From positions 1-64,000 of the forward strand of contig NZ_VFIL01000016.1 of assembly GCF_007858285.1 (NCBI RefSeq): a DNA stretch of 64,000 nucleotides, in the 5' to 3' direction. Position numbers and translations under genes: made by a program. Position 1 is the first letter of the stretch, and each line of letters opens with the position of its first letter. Below the pieces are notes generated by a model. It did not search any database. It saw nothing but the letters and a program-made list of their open reading frames with translations, and had not been told where the DNA came from. Source of the DNA: Pseudomonas brenneri (GTDB lineage Bacteria; Pseudomonadota; Gammaproteobacteria; Pseudomonadales; Pseudomonadaceae). Positions 54,827 to 62,933 of the stretch are shown one piece after another.

Positions 54827-55918
54827 GTGGCGCTCAATAGCATCGAAGAACTGGTTGAAGACATCCGCCAAGGCAAGATGGTCATCCTGATGGATGACGA
54901 AGACCGCGAAAACGAAGGCGACCTGATCATGGCCGCCGAGTTGTGCCAGCCGGAACATATCAACTTCATGGCCAAGCACGCCCGTGGCCTGATCTGCATG
55001 CCCATGAGCCGCGAGCGCTGCGAACTGCTCAAGCTGCCGCTGATGGCGCCGCGCAATGGTTCGGGGTTTGGCACCAAGTTCACCGTCTCGATTGAAGCGA
55101 CCACCGGTGTGACCACCGGTATCTCCGCCGCCGACCGCGCCCGCACCGTGCAAGCCGCTGCCGCCAAAGACGCCAAGGCCGAAGATATCGTCAGCCCTGG
55201 GCATATCTTCCCGCTGATGGCCCAGCCTGGCGGCACCCTGGCCCGTGCCGGCCACACCGAAGCTGCCTGCGACCTGGCGCGCATGGCCGGGTTCGAGCCG
55301 AGCGGGGTGATCTGCGAAGTGATGAACGACGATGGCACCATGGCCCGTCGCGCTGAACTGGAAGCCTTTGCCGCTGAACACAACATCAAGATCGGCACCA
55401 TTGCCGACCTGATTCACTACCGGATGATCCACGAACGTACCGTTCAGCGGATTGCCGAGCAGCCGCTGGACAGCGAACTGGGGCATTTCAACCTGGTGAC
55501 CTACCGTGATTCGGTGGAAGGCGACGTGCACATGGCGCTGACCCTGGGCAACATCTGCGCCGAAGAGCCGACCCTGGTGCGTGTGCATAACATGGACCCG
55601 TTGCGCGACCTGCTGATGGTCAAGCAGCCGGGCCGCTGGAGCTTGCGAGCCGCCATGGCCGCGGTTTCCGAGGCGGGTAGCGGTGTCGTACTGTTGCTGG
55701 GTAACCCGGTGGATGGCGATGTGCTGCTGGCGCATATCCGCGAAAGTGCTGACCAGGTGCCGGTGAAAAAACCGACCACCTACAGCATCGTCGGTGCTGG
55801 CTCGCAGATCCTGCGTGACCTGGGCGTGCGCAAAATGCGCCTGATGAGTGCGCCCATGAAATTTAATGCGATATCCGGTTTCGACCTGGAAGTAGTAGAA
55901 TACGTGCCCTCCGAATAA
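54827..55918 (+). CDS. ribBA: DHBP synthase with a degenerate GTP cyclohydrolase II domain (RibBA-type)
   Basis: The 363-residue product starts at GTG (54827). Its N-terminal half is a complete 3,4-dihydroxy-2-butanone-4-phosphate synthase, with the acidic loop DDEDRENEGDLIMAAE and HTEAACDLARMAG. The C-terminal half has the GTP cyclohydrolase II fold but lacks the C-x9-C-x-C zinc site, so it can hardly make the GTP-derived precursor. The separate RibA (59017) has the missing cysteines. It follows ribE by 15 bases. Confidence 0.93.
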   Translation: MALNSIEELVEDIRQGKMVILMDDEDRENEGDLIMAAELCQPEHINFMAKHARGLICMPMSRERCELLKLPLMAPRNGSGFGTKFTVSIEATTGVTTGISAADRARTVQAAAAKDAKAEDIVSPGHIFPLMAQPGGTLARAGHTEAACDLARMAGFEPSGVICEVMNDDGTMARRAELEAFAAEHNIKIGTIADLIHYRMIHERTVQRIAEQPLDSELGHFNLVTYRDSVEGDVHMALTLGNICAEEPTLVRVHNMDPLRDLLMVKQPGRWSLRAAMAAVSEAGSGVVLLLGNPVDGDVLLAHIRESADQVPVKKPTTYSIVGAGSQILRDLGVRKMRLMSAPMKFNAISGFDLEVVEYVPSE

Positions 55919-55963
55919 AGGCCGACGATTGTCGCGTCTTGTTCGCGGTTCAAATATCACTAA

Positions 55964-55986
55964 GGGGCGCGTCATATACGCGTCCC
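55964..55986 (+). other. Stem-loop between ribBA and ribH
   Basis: GGGGCGCGT pairs with ACGCGTCCC (one G-T pair) around a CATAT loop. It has no T-run. It may be an mRNA processing or stability element within the rib operon. Confidence 0.4.
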
Positions 55987-56008
55987 GGCTCTTTAAGAGA
56001 TTTGTCGA

Positions 56009-56485
56009 ATGACCCTGAAGACCATCGAAGGTACCTTCATCGCCCCCAAAGGCCGCTACGCCCTGGTGGTTGGCCGCTTCAACAGCTTCGTGGTTGAAAG
56101 CCTGGTAAGCGGTGCCGTGGACGCCCTGGTTCGCCACGGTGTGAGCGAAAGCGATATCACGATTATCCGTGCCCCTGGCGCCTTCGAAATTCCACTGGTT
56201 GCGCAGAAAGTTGCCCAGCAAGGCGAATACGCAGCAATCATCGCCCTGGGCGCAGTCATTCGTGGCGGTACTCCGCACTTCGAATACGTGGCTGGCGAGT
56301 GCACCAAGGGCCTGGCCCAGGTGTCCATGGAGTTCGGCGTGCCAGTGGCCTTCGGCGTACTGACCGTTGATTCCATCGAACAAGCCATCGAGCGTTCCGG
56401 CACCAAGGCCGGCAACAAAGGCGCTGAAGCTGCCCTGTCCGCCCTGGAAATGGTCAGCCTGCTGTCGCAGTTGGAGGCCAAGTGA
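56009..56485 (+). CDS. ribH: 6,7-dimethyl-8-ribityllumazine synthase
   Basis: RibH joins the pyrimidine and the four-carbon unit from RibB to lumazine. The 158-residue product has GRYALVVGRFNSFVVESLV, the PGAFEIPL loop and ALGAVIRGGTPHFEYVA, which contains the active-site histidine region. The stop overlaps the GTG start of nusB. Length is typical. Confidence 0.97.
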   Translation: MTLKTIEGTFIAPKGRYALVVGRFNSFVVESLVSGAVDALVRHGVSESDITIIRAPGAFEIPLVAQKVAQQGEYAAIIALGAVIRGGTPHFEYVAGECTKGLAQVSMEFGVPVAFGVLTVDSIEQAIERSGTKAGNKGAEAALSALEMVSLLSQLEAK

Positions 56486-56982
56486 TTTCCGACGAGAGCG
56501 ATCGTTTCAACCCACGCGAGCCACGTCCTGCGGACGCCGGCAAGCCATCGAAGAACGAAAAGCGCCGCGCTGCCCGTCAGTTGGCGACCCAGGCGTTGTA
56601 TCAGCGTCAGATGGCGGGTACTTCGCTGAACGAAATCGAAGCGCAGTTCCGTGTCGACAACGACTTTACCTTCGCCGACCTGCCGTACTTCCACGATATC
56701 CTGCACGGCGTGCATGCCAACCTGAGCGAGATCGACACGGCCCTGGCACCTTGCCTGGACCTGACCCTCGAAGAGCTGGACCCGGTTGAACTGTGCGTGA
56801 TGCGCCTGTCCACCTGGGAGCTGCTCAAGCGCGTCGACGTGCCGTATCGCGTTGTGATCAACGAAGGTATCGAACTGGCGAAAGTCTACGGTTCGACCGA
56901 CGGTCACAAGTTCGTCAACGGCGTGCTCGACAAGCTGGCCCCGCGCCTGCGTGAAGCCGAAGTGAAGGCGTACAAGCGCTAA
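56482..56982 (+). CDS. nusB: Transcription antitermination protein NusB
   Basis: NusB binds S10 (NusE, 19617) on boxA RNA to allow rRNA transcription. The 166-residue product starts at GTG (56482), overlapping the ribH stop by 4 bases. It has an N-terminal extension (residues 1-30) and the core KRRAARQLATQALYQRQM and YRVVINEGIELAKVYGSTDGHKFVNGVLD. The ribH-nusB-thiL order is common. Confidence 0.97.
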   Translation: MISDESDRFNPREPRPADAGKPSKNEKRRAARQLATQALYQRQMAGTSLNEIEAQFRVDNDFTFADLPYFHDILHGVHANLSEIDTALAPCLDLTLEELDPVELCVMRLSTWELLKRVDVPYRVVINEGIELAKVYGSTDGHKFVNGVLDKLAPRLREAEVKAYKR

Positions 56983-57000
56983 CCTGCGCTTGACTCCCTG

Positions 57001-57966
57001 ATGGGCGAGTTCGAGCTGATCCGCACCTACTTCGCCGCCGCGCCCTGTGCGCAAGGCGGCGAAGGCATTGCCCTGGGGATCGGCGACGACTGCGCCCTGC
57101 TGGCGGTTCCCCCAGGGGAGCAACTGGCGATCTCTACTGATACATTGGTGGCCGGCGTGCATTTTGCCGACCCCTGCGATCCGTTCCTGCTCGGCCAGCG
57201 CTCGCTGGCGGTGGCAGTCAGTGACTTGGCAGCCATGGGCGCCAACCCCCTCGCGTTTACCCTTGCGCTTACCACACCGACGGTTTCGGCCGATTGGTTG
57301 CAACGTTATGCCCAGGGTTTGAACGCCATGGCCCAGCGCTGTGGCGTGGGCCTGGTGGGCGGTGATACCACCCGCGGGCCGCTGAGCCTGACCGTCACCG
57401 TGTTTGGTCGTGTCCCGGCGGGCCAGGCGCTGACTCGCAGCGGTGCGCAGCCGGGCGACTTGCTGTGTGTGGGTGGCGACCTGGGCAATGCCGCCGGCGC
57501 CTTGCCGTTGGTATTGGGGCAGCGCAGCGCTGACGCGGTTATCGCCCAGCCGCTGCTGGCACATTACTGGTCGCCGCAACCGCAGTTGGCCTTGGGCCTG
57601 GCGTTGCGTGGCAAGGCTACGTCAGCATTGGATATCTCCGACGGCCTGCTGGCTGATTGCGGGCATATCGCCAAGGCTTCTGCCGCGCGGCTGGTGATTG
57701 AGTGGCAACGGCTGCCGCTGTCTGTAGCGCTGCTGGCCTTCCTGGGCGATGACGGGGCCCATGCAGCCGCCTTGAGTGGTGGTGACGATTACGTGCTGGC
57801 CTTCACCTTGCCACCCGGCGAGCTGGAGCCGTTGCTGGCCGACGGTTGGCCGGTCCATGTGGTTGGGCGCGTGGAGGCGGGGTCGGGCGTGGCATTGCTC
57901 GATGCCGCCGGGCAGGACATCACCCCGGCCGTTGGTGGCTATCAGCATTTTCGTCAGGCACCGTGA
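57001..57966 (+). CDS. thiL: Thiamine-monophosphate kinase
   Basis: ThiL makes thiamine diphosphate from thiamine monophosphate. The 321-residue product has GEFELIRTYFA at the front, the metal-binding GIGDDCALL and DTLVAGVHFADP loops, and LVGGDTTRG. Length is standard. pgpA, often the next gene, is absent; a periplasmic binding-protein gene follows. Confidence 0.96.
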   Translation: MGEFELIRTYFAAAPCAQGGEGIALGIGDDCALLAVPPGEQLAISTDTLVAGVHFADPCDPFLLGQRSLAVAVSDLAAMGANPLAFTLALTTPTVSADWLQRYAQGLNAMAQRCGVGLVGGDTTRGPLSLTVTVFGRVPAGQALTRSGAQPGDLLCVGGDLGNAAGALPLVLGQRSADAVIAQPLLAHYWSPQPQLALGLALRGKATSALDISDGLLADCGHIAKASAARLVIEWQRLPLSVALLAFLGDDGAHAAALSGGDDYVLAFTLPPGELEPLLADGWPVHVVGRVEAGSGVALLDAAGQDITPAVGGYQHFRQAP

Positions 57967-58032
57967 CGTGGTGACCTACGCTACCCTTTGCTAGGTTGTG
58001 AAAAAGATGGGCTTTCACAGGAGGTCGTCATC

Positions 58033-58761
58033 ATGGATGTACGTCGCTGGCTGCTGATCCTGCTGTGTATCGTTGCGTCTTCAGTGCGGGCTGATGAGAT
58101 GCAGGTCGTGCCTGGGCCGATTCGCCTGGTCAGTGAAACCTGGAACGACTACACCAACGCCGATGGCAGTGGCTTGGGTTGGGACCTGATGCGCGAAATT
58201 TTCGAGCCGGCCGGGATCAAGGTCAAGATCCGCAGCGTGCCCTACACCCGTTCGGTCGGCCTGGTCCGGCGTGGCGAAGCGGACGCCTGGGTCGGTTCCT
58301 ATCGGGATGAAACCGAAGGCGTGTTATACGCGCGCAGGCACTATGACTCTGATCACATCTACGCCCTGGGACTTGCGAGCAGCCAGGCGCCGACCCTGGC
58401 GACCCTGGGCAATTACCGTTTGGCCTGGGTACGCGGCTACAAGTACGAGGAATACCTGCCCAATATTCACCGTTTCAACCAGATCGAGCGCCGCAGCGGG
58501 ATTTTGCCGATGCTCCAGCAAGGGCGGGCAGACTTCTATATCGACGCCTTGACCGAGGTAAAACACGTGGTTGGCCAAGCGTCTGATCCGTCGGTGTTCA
58601 AGCTCACCCATGTGGCCGAGCTGCCATTGTTCCTGGGGTTTGCTGACAACGAGCGGGGCAGGGCGCTGCTGGCGCTGTTTGACCAGCGCATGGAGGTCCT
58701 GGTGAAAAGCGGCGAGTTGAAGCCGATCTTCGAACGTTGGCACCAGCCCTATCCGTTCTGA
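58033..58761 (+). CDS. Periplasmic amino-acid-type substrate-binding protein
   Basis: The 242-residue product has a signal peptide (MDVRRWLLILLCIVASSVRA, cleavage near DEMQ). The SBP_bac_3-like fold follows, with IRLVSETWNDYTNADGSGLGWDLMREIF and YTRSVGLVRRGEADAWVGSY. No transporter genes adjoin. Some such proteins serve as sensors or orphan receptors. The ATG at 58033 follows AGGAGG; the longer reading to 57988 lacks such a site. Confidence 0.8.
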   Translation: MDVRRWLLILLCIVASSVRADEMQVVPGPIRLVSETWNDYTNADGSGLGWDLMREIFEPAGIKVKIRSVPYTRSVGLVRRGEADAWVGSYRDETEGVLYARRHYDSDHIYALGLASSQAPTLATLGNYRLAWVRGYKYEEYLPNIHRFNQIERRSGILPMLQQGRADFYIDALTEVKHVVGQASDPSVFKLTHVAELPLFLGFADNERGRALLALFDQRMEVLVKSGELKPIFERWHQPYPF

Positions 58762-58775
58762 CCAGCATGCCTTTA

Positions 58776-58876
58776 TGTAGGAGCGAGCTTGCTCGCGAAG
58801 AACCAGAGAACACCGCGATTATCCTGCATGCACGCGTTATCGTTGACGTCCTTCGCGAGCAAGCTCGTTCCTACAT
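58776..58876. repeat. REPIN (GTAGGAGCGAGCTTGCTCGCGAA type)
   Basis: TGTAGGAGCGAGCTTGCTCG plus CGAAG is followed by its inverted copy ending CTCGTTCCTACA. It lies between the binding-protein gene and ribA. The rest of the gap is AT-rich and holds a weak TACAAT hexamer at 58975 before ribA. Confidence 0.9.
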
Positions 58877-59016
58877 CAAAAGATGAGCATTCATAGAACC
58901 AAGGCAAAGGCCAATCGAACCTATTGATCTTTATCAGCGATAATTCAGCTTAAGCGTCTGTAGGAACGTGCTGTTACAATGCCCGCCTCTGTGAAATCTG
59001 AAATCAGGAGCACACG

Positions 59017-59634
59017 GTGCCCGTCGTTTTCGTTGCTGCTTCCAAGCTGCCTACCCCTTTTGCCACGTTCACCATGCATGGCTTTCTTGAAAAAGCCTCC
59101 GGGCGCGAACATGTCGTGCTCAGCCTGGGTGATGTGGCCGATGGTGCTCCGGTCCTGGGCCGCCTGCACTCCGAGTGCCTGACCGGCGACGCATTGTTCA
59201 GCCAGCGCTGCGACTGCGGTTCGCAACTGGAAGCCGCCTTGCAAGCCATCGCCCGTGAAGGCCGTGGCGTGTTGCTGTATCTGCGTCAGGAAGGCCGTGG
59301 CATTGGCCTGCTGAACAAGATTCGCGCCTACGAACTGCAAGACGGCGGCGCCGATACCGTGGAAGCCAACGAGCGCCTGGGCTTTGCCGCCGATCAGCGC
59401 GACTACGCCATCTGCCTGCCGATGCTTGAGCATCTTGGTGTGCAGTCCCTGCGCCTGATGACCAACAATCCGCGCAAGGTCAAGGCCATGACCGACATGG
59501 GCATCACCGTCGCCGAGCGCGTGCCGCTGCACACCGGGCATAACCCGCACAACAAACTCTACCTGGCGACCAAGGCCAGCAAGCTCGACCACATGATGGG
59601 CAACGAGCATCAGGGCGAGGTCGACCGGGCGTGA
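59017..59634 (+). CDS. ribA: GTP cyclohydrolase II RibA
   Basis: RibA opens GTP to start riboflavin synthesis. The 205-residue product starts at GTG (59017) after AGGAG. It has the zinc site HSECLTGDALFSQRCDCGSQL and the catalytic RQEGRGIGLLNKI loop. It supplies the activity missing from RibBA. Its stop overlaps the next gene by 4 bases. Confidence 0.97.
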   Translation: MPVVFVAASKLPTPFATFTMHGFLEKASGREHVVLSLGDVADGAPVLGRLHSECLTGDALFSQRCDCGSQLEAALQAIAREGRGVLLYLRQEGRGIGLLNKIRAYELQDGGADTVEANERLGFAADQRDYAICLPMLEHLGVQSLRLMTNNPRKVKAMTDMGITVAERVPLHTGHNPHNKLYLATKASKLDHMMGNEHQGEVDRA

Positions 59635-60050
59635 CGCGCGGCCAGGTCAAGCGGCGGCTGTCCTTCAGTTGGTGGCAGTACCTGGCGCTGGCGTTGCTGC
59701 CGTTGTTCGTGATCAACCTGGTATTTGGCCAGGGTGAGCCGCTGTTGCCGGTGCTGGCGATGCCGTTCTTTATCGCCGGTGTCGCCTCGATGTTTGCCAG
59801 CCTGCGTTACTTCCATGCCTACAAACACGCGTTGATCGCCACCTCCAAGGCCCTCGATACACCTGAAGAACCGACCGCCTGGATCACCCTTGCAGCCCGT
59901 CGACGCACGGCATTGCTGGTCGCGGCGTTTCCGGCCTGGGTCGGTGCGCTGGCGGTGTTCGTCGGTCTGGAAGCGGTGCCGCTGTTTCTCCTGGCCTTGT
60001 CGACCCTGGTGCTGTTCTACCTCTACCGCATTCCGCGTCAGCTCGGTTGA
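59631..60050 (+). CDS. Small inner-membrane protein of unknown function
   Basis: The 139-residue product has four predicted membrane segments in two pairs (about 14-33, 40-58, 94-112 and 115-133). The conserved-looking loop SLRYFHAYKHALIATSKAL lies between the pairs. I do not recognise the function. It is coupled to ribA at its start and to the BtuF-like gene at its end (TGATG). Confidence 0.75.
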   Translation: MTRGQVKRRLSFSWWQYLALALLPLFVINLVFGQGEPLLPVLAMPFFIAGVASMFASLRYFHAYKHALIATSKALDTPEEPTAWITLAARRRTALLVAAFPAWVGALAVFVGLEAVPLFLLALSTLVLFYLYRIPRQLG

Positions 60051-60847
60051 TGCGTTGCTGGCTGGTGGTTCTGCTGCTGGCCGCCAGCGCGTCGGCAACG
60101 GCGGTCGAGCGGGTGGTCAGCCTCGCGCCTTCCTTGTCTGAAATCTCCGTTGAACTGGGTGCTGCCGATCTGTTGGTGGGCGTACTCGACGGCGGCGAAC
60201 GACCTGAAGCACTGCGCAACGTGCCTTCGGTGGGGCGCTATGGGCAGTTGGATCTGGAGCGACTGCTCAGCCTGCAGCCGGACTTGCTGCTGCTCTGGCC
60301 CGGCAGCGTCGGCCCCGCCCAGCGCGAGCAACTCAAACGCCTGAACATCCCGATCTACGTTGCCGAGCCCCATAGCCTTGAACAACTGAGCAGTCAGGTG
60401 GAAGCCATCGCCGGGCAGTTGGGCCGTGCCGATGCCGGTCGCCAATTGGCCGCGCAACTGCGCCAACGCTTGGCTGCGTTGCGCCAGCGCTATCACCGCA
60501 GCGAGCCGTTGCGGGTGTTCTATCAGGTGTGGAATCAGCCGCTGTACACCGTGGGCGGTGGGCAGATCATCAGCGATGCGTTAAGTGTGTGCGGCGCACG
60601 CAATGTGTTTGATGACCTCAAGTTGCCAGCGCCACAGGTCAGCATCGAGTCGGTGTTGCAGCGTGATCCCGAGGTGATCCTGGCGGCGGATCAAGCGCAG
60701 TTGCAGGACTGGAAGGCTTGGCCGCAAGTGGCGGCGGTGGCGCAAGGGCGTTTGCTGATCGTGCCGGATAAAGGGCTGGAGCGGCCCAGTGGGCAAATGG
60801 TGGAGGCGGTGGCGAGGTTGTGTCAGGTGATTGAGCCGAACCGCTAA
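60050..60847 (+). CDS. BtuF-like periplasmic cobalamin/metal-chelate binding protein
   Basis: The 265-residue product has a signal peptide (MRCWLVVLLLAASASATA) and a BtuF-type domain with VERVVSLAPSLSEISVELGA and YGQLDLERLLSLQPDLLLLW. It may take cobalamin or an iron complex to an inner-membrane ABC importer, whose genes are not here. The ATG at 60050 overlaps the previous stop by one base. It is convergent with the TonB-dependent receptor at 60894. Confidence 0.8.
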   Translation: MRCWLVVLLLAASASATAVERVVSLAPSLSEISVELGAADLLVGVLDGGERPEALRNVPSVGRYGQLDLERLLSLQPDLLLLWPGSVGPAQREQLKRLNIPIYVAEPHSLEQLSSQVEAIAGQLGRADAGRQLAAQLRQRLAALRQRYHRSEPLRVFYQVWNQPLYTVGGGQIISDALSVCGARNVFDDLKLPAPQVSIESVLQRDPEVILAADQAQLQDWKAWPQVAAVAQGRLLIVPDKGLERPSGQMVEAVARLCQVIEPNR

Positions 60848-60850
60848 GAC

Positions 60851-60876
60851 CGCTATCGCTGGCTTGCCTGCGATGG
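60851..60876 (+). repeat. Single REP fragment
   Basis: CGCTGGCTTGCCTGCGATGG matches the inner part of the REP type found paired at 47875-47961. Here it is alone, in the 46-base gap between two convergent genes. Confidence 0.7.
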
Positions 60877-60893
60877 CGTCGCCCCAGACAACT

Positions 60894-62795
60894 TTAGAGC
60901 TGCGGCGTCCATGTCACGCCAACCATCCACGTCCGGCCCTCTTCCCGATACGGTTGGTTATTCTGGAAGCCCGGATCGTCATAGCTGTACCACGCCCGTG
61001 TATAGCGGCGGTCCAGTAGGTTATCCACCTTCAGCGACAACGCCACTTCCCGATTCAGCGCCCAGCCACTGCGCAATCCCACCAGGTAATAGCCCGGGAG
61101 CCGGTTTTTGTTGTCCTCGGCGTCGTAGCTGCTGCTGATTGCCTGCCAACTGGCGCCCAGGCTCAACTGATCGAACTGCCGATCCAGGTCCAGGTTCAAG
61201 GTGCGCCGGGCACGGCGGGCGAGGGTGTGGCCGCTGTTGCGGTCGCGTGGGTCGATGATCGACAGGCCGAGGTTGCCCTGCCAGCCGAACAGCTCCTGTT
61301 TGAGTGCGGCTTCGAAGCCGTTGATGCGGGCGGTGGCGACGTTTTGTGGCTTGCCGCTGGCGTCGAGGATGATCGCGTCTCTCAGATCAGTGCGGTACAG
61401 CGAGGCTTCCAGCTGCGTGCTATCACTGAGCTGGCTGCGCCATTGCAGTTCGTAGCTTTTCGAGGTTTCGGGCTGTAGGTCAGGGTTGCTGTACTGAGTG
61501 TCGGGGTAGTACAGATCATTGAACGTCGGCGCACGAAACCCTTCGCTGTAGCTGAACAGCACGTCGTTGTTGGGGTTGACCGGCAAGGTCAGCGTGCCGC
61601 TCCAACTGTTCTGCCCGCCGAACTGCTGGTTCTGGTCGCGGCGCAGCCCCAGTTCGGTGGAAAACCACTCGCCCTTGAATCGATGCTGGATAAATGCGGC
61701 GCGGTTCCAGCGGCTGTTTTCGTTGTACGTAGTGCTGCCGTGAAAACGGTCTTCATACCAATCGCCGCCGAGGATCAGGCTGTTTTGCTGGTCGAGTGTC
61801 AGGTCGTTCTGCCAGTTGATCGAGTCGCGGTAGGTGTTGAACACGCTGAAGTCAGCGCTGAGCTTGTCACGTTTGGTGTCGCGGTTTTCGCTGTGGCCCA
61901 GCTCTACACGACTCTGCCATACCTCGTTGAGTTGGGCGTCGATATAGGCACTGGCGCTGCTGACGGTGTAGTCGGTATAGGGCTTCTGCCCGAAACTTTG
62001 TTTAATGACATCGTCGTAGCGTCCAGCGCTGTTGTCATATTCAGACTTGCCACGGCTATCCAGCAAGTTGAACCCCATCTCCAGTTCATCACTGAACCTA
62101 TGACTGAGGTTCAGGCTCAGCGACTTGTTGCGATAGGCATCATGATCGCGATCGCTGGGGAAGGAGGCGTGACTCCAGTCGATACCGGCGGTTTCATCCA
62201 GGCTCGCGCCCAGGTTGAAGCGCGTGCGCTCATCGCCGCCCGACAGGCCCAGGCTGCGCTCCCAGGTGTGGTTGCTGCCAAAGCCCAGTTTCAGGCGCGG
62301 TTGCAGGCCTTGTCCGGCATTGCGACGGGTAAATACCTGAATCACCCCACCGATGGCGTCACTGCCGTAAATCACCGAGCGCGATCCGCGCAGCACTTCC
62401 ACCCGTTCAATCTGATCGACATTCAGGTATTGCAGGCCGCTGTCGCCGGACGTGGTATTGGCAATGCGCTGGCCATCCACCAGCACCAGGCTTTGCGCCG
62501 ACTTGGTGCCGCGCATGAAAATCCCCGGCAAACTGCCTCGGCCACCGGTCCGCGCCACTTGCACGCCGGGCACGCGGCTGAGCAGGTCGGTGAGGCTGGA
62601 GGGTTGCAGGCGGTCGATATCGTCGCGGGTGAAGACCGTGTTGGCGGCGCTGCTGTCATTGCGCGCCTGGACCTGGCGGTTGGCGCTGATCACCACATCG
62701 GGGAGCTTCAGGGCGTCATCGCGTTCAAAGCTGTCGGCCAGCAGGTCGGTGGCGGGGAGCAGCAGCAGGGATAGGGCAAGGCGAAGGCTGCTCAT
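60894..62795 (-). CDS. BtuB-like TonB-dependent outer-membrane receptor
   Basis: The 633-residue product has a signal peptide (first about 20 residues). A short segment LKLPDVVISANR that may serve as a TonB box comes next, then a plug domain (SSLTDLLSRVPGVQVARTGGRG to RNAGQG) and a 22-strand-type barrel ending MVGVTWTPQL. The plug (LVLVDGQRIANTTSGDSGLQYL) resembles BtuB, so cobalamin is the likely ligand. A BtuF-like gene is adjacent in the opposite direction. I see no cobalamin riboswitch; a REPIN lies about 35 bases upstream. Confidence 0.85.
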   Translation of the reverse strand: MSSLRLALSLLLLPATDLLADSFERDDALKLPDVVISANRQVQARNDSSAANTVFTRDDIDRLQPSSLTDLLSRVPGVQVARTGGRGSLPGIFMRGTKSAQSLVLVDGQRIANTTSGDSGLQYLNVDQIERVEVLRGSRSVIYGSDAIGGVIQVFTRRNAGQGLQPRLKLGFGSNHTWERSLGLSGGDERTRFNLGASLDETAGIDWSHASFPSDRDHDAYRNKSLSLNLSHRFSDELEMGFNLLDSRGKSEYDNSAGRYDDVIKQSFGQKPYTDYTVSSASAYIDAQLNEVWQSRVELGHSENRDTKRDKLSADFSVFNTYRDSINWQNDLTLDQQNSLILGGDWYEDRFHGSTTYNENSRWNRAAFIQHRFKGEWFSTELGLRRDQNQQFGGQNSWSGTLTLPVNPNNDVLFSYSEGFRAPTFNDLYYPDTQYSNPDLQPETSKSYELQWRSQLSDSTQLEASLYRTDLRDAIILDASGKPQNVATARINGFEAALKQELFGWQGNLGLSIIDPRDRNSGHTLARRARRTLNLDLDRQFDQLSLGASWQAISSSYDAEDNKNRLPGYYLVGLRSGWALNREVALSLKVDNLLDRRYTRAWYSYDDPGFQNNQPYREEGRTWMVGVTWTPQL

Positions 62796-62829
62796 GGGCT
62801 GTCCATAGCGTTGGAAGTTGACACAGTAC

Positions 62830-62925
62830 CCATGTGGGAGCGGGCTTGCTCGCGAATGCGGTATGTCAGTATCAAATGTGCTGACTGATACACCGCATTC
62901 GCGAGCAAGCCCGCTCCCACATTTT
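62830..62925. repeat. REPIN (GTGGGAGCGGGCTTGCTCGCG type)
   Basis: CATGTGGGAGCGGGCTTGCT plus CGCGAATGCGGTAT is followed by its inverted copy ending CCCGCTCCCACAT. It lies between the TonB-dependent receptor and dxs. Confidence 0.92.
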
Positions 62926-62933
62926 GCTCAGTG

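Noticed and set aside
52871..56383. A 1170-codon minus-strand frame across nrdR to ribH
   Set aside because: Shadow of the rib operon; the composition follows the wobble positions of the real genes.
58924..58944. TTGATC and GATAAT as a ribA promoter
   Set aside because: The spacer is only 9 bases. A TACAAT at 58975 has no good -35 either.
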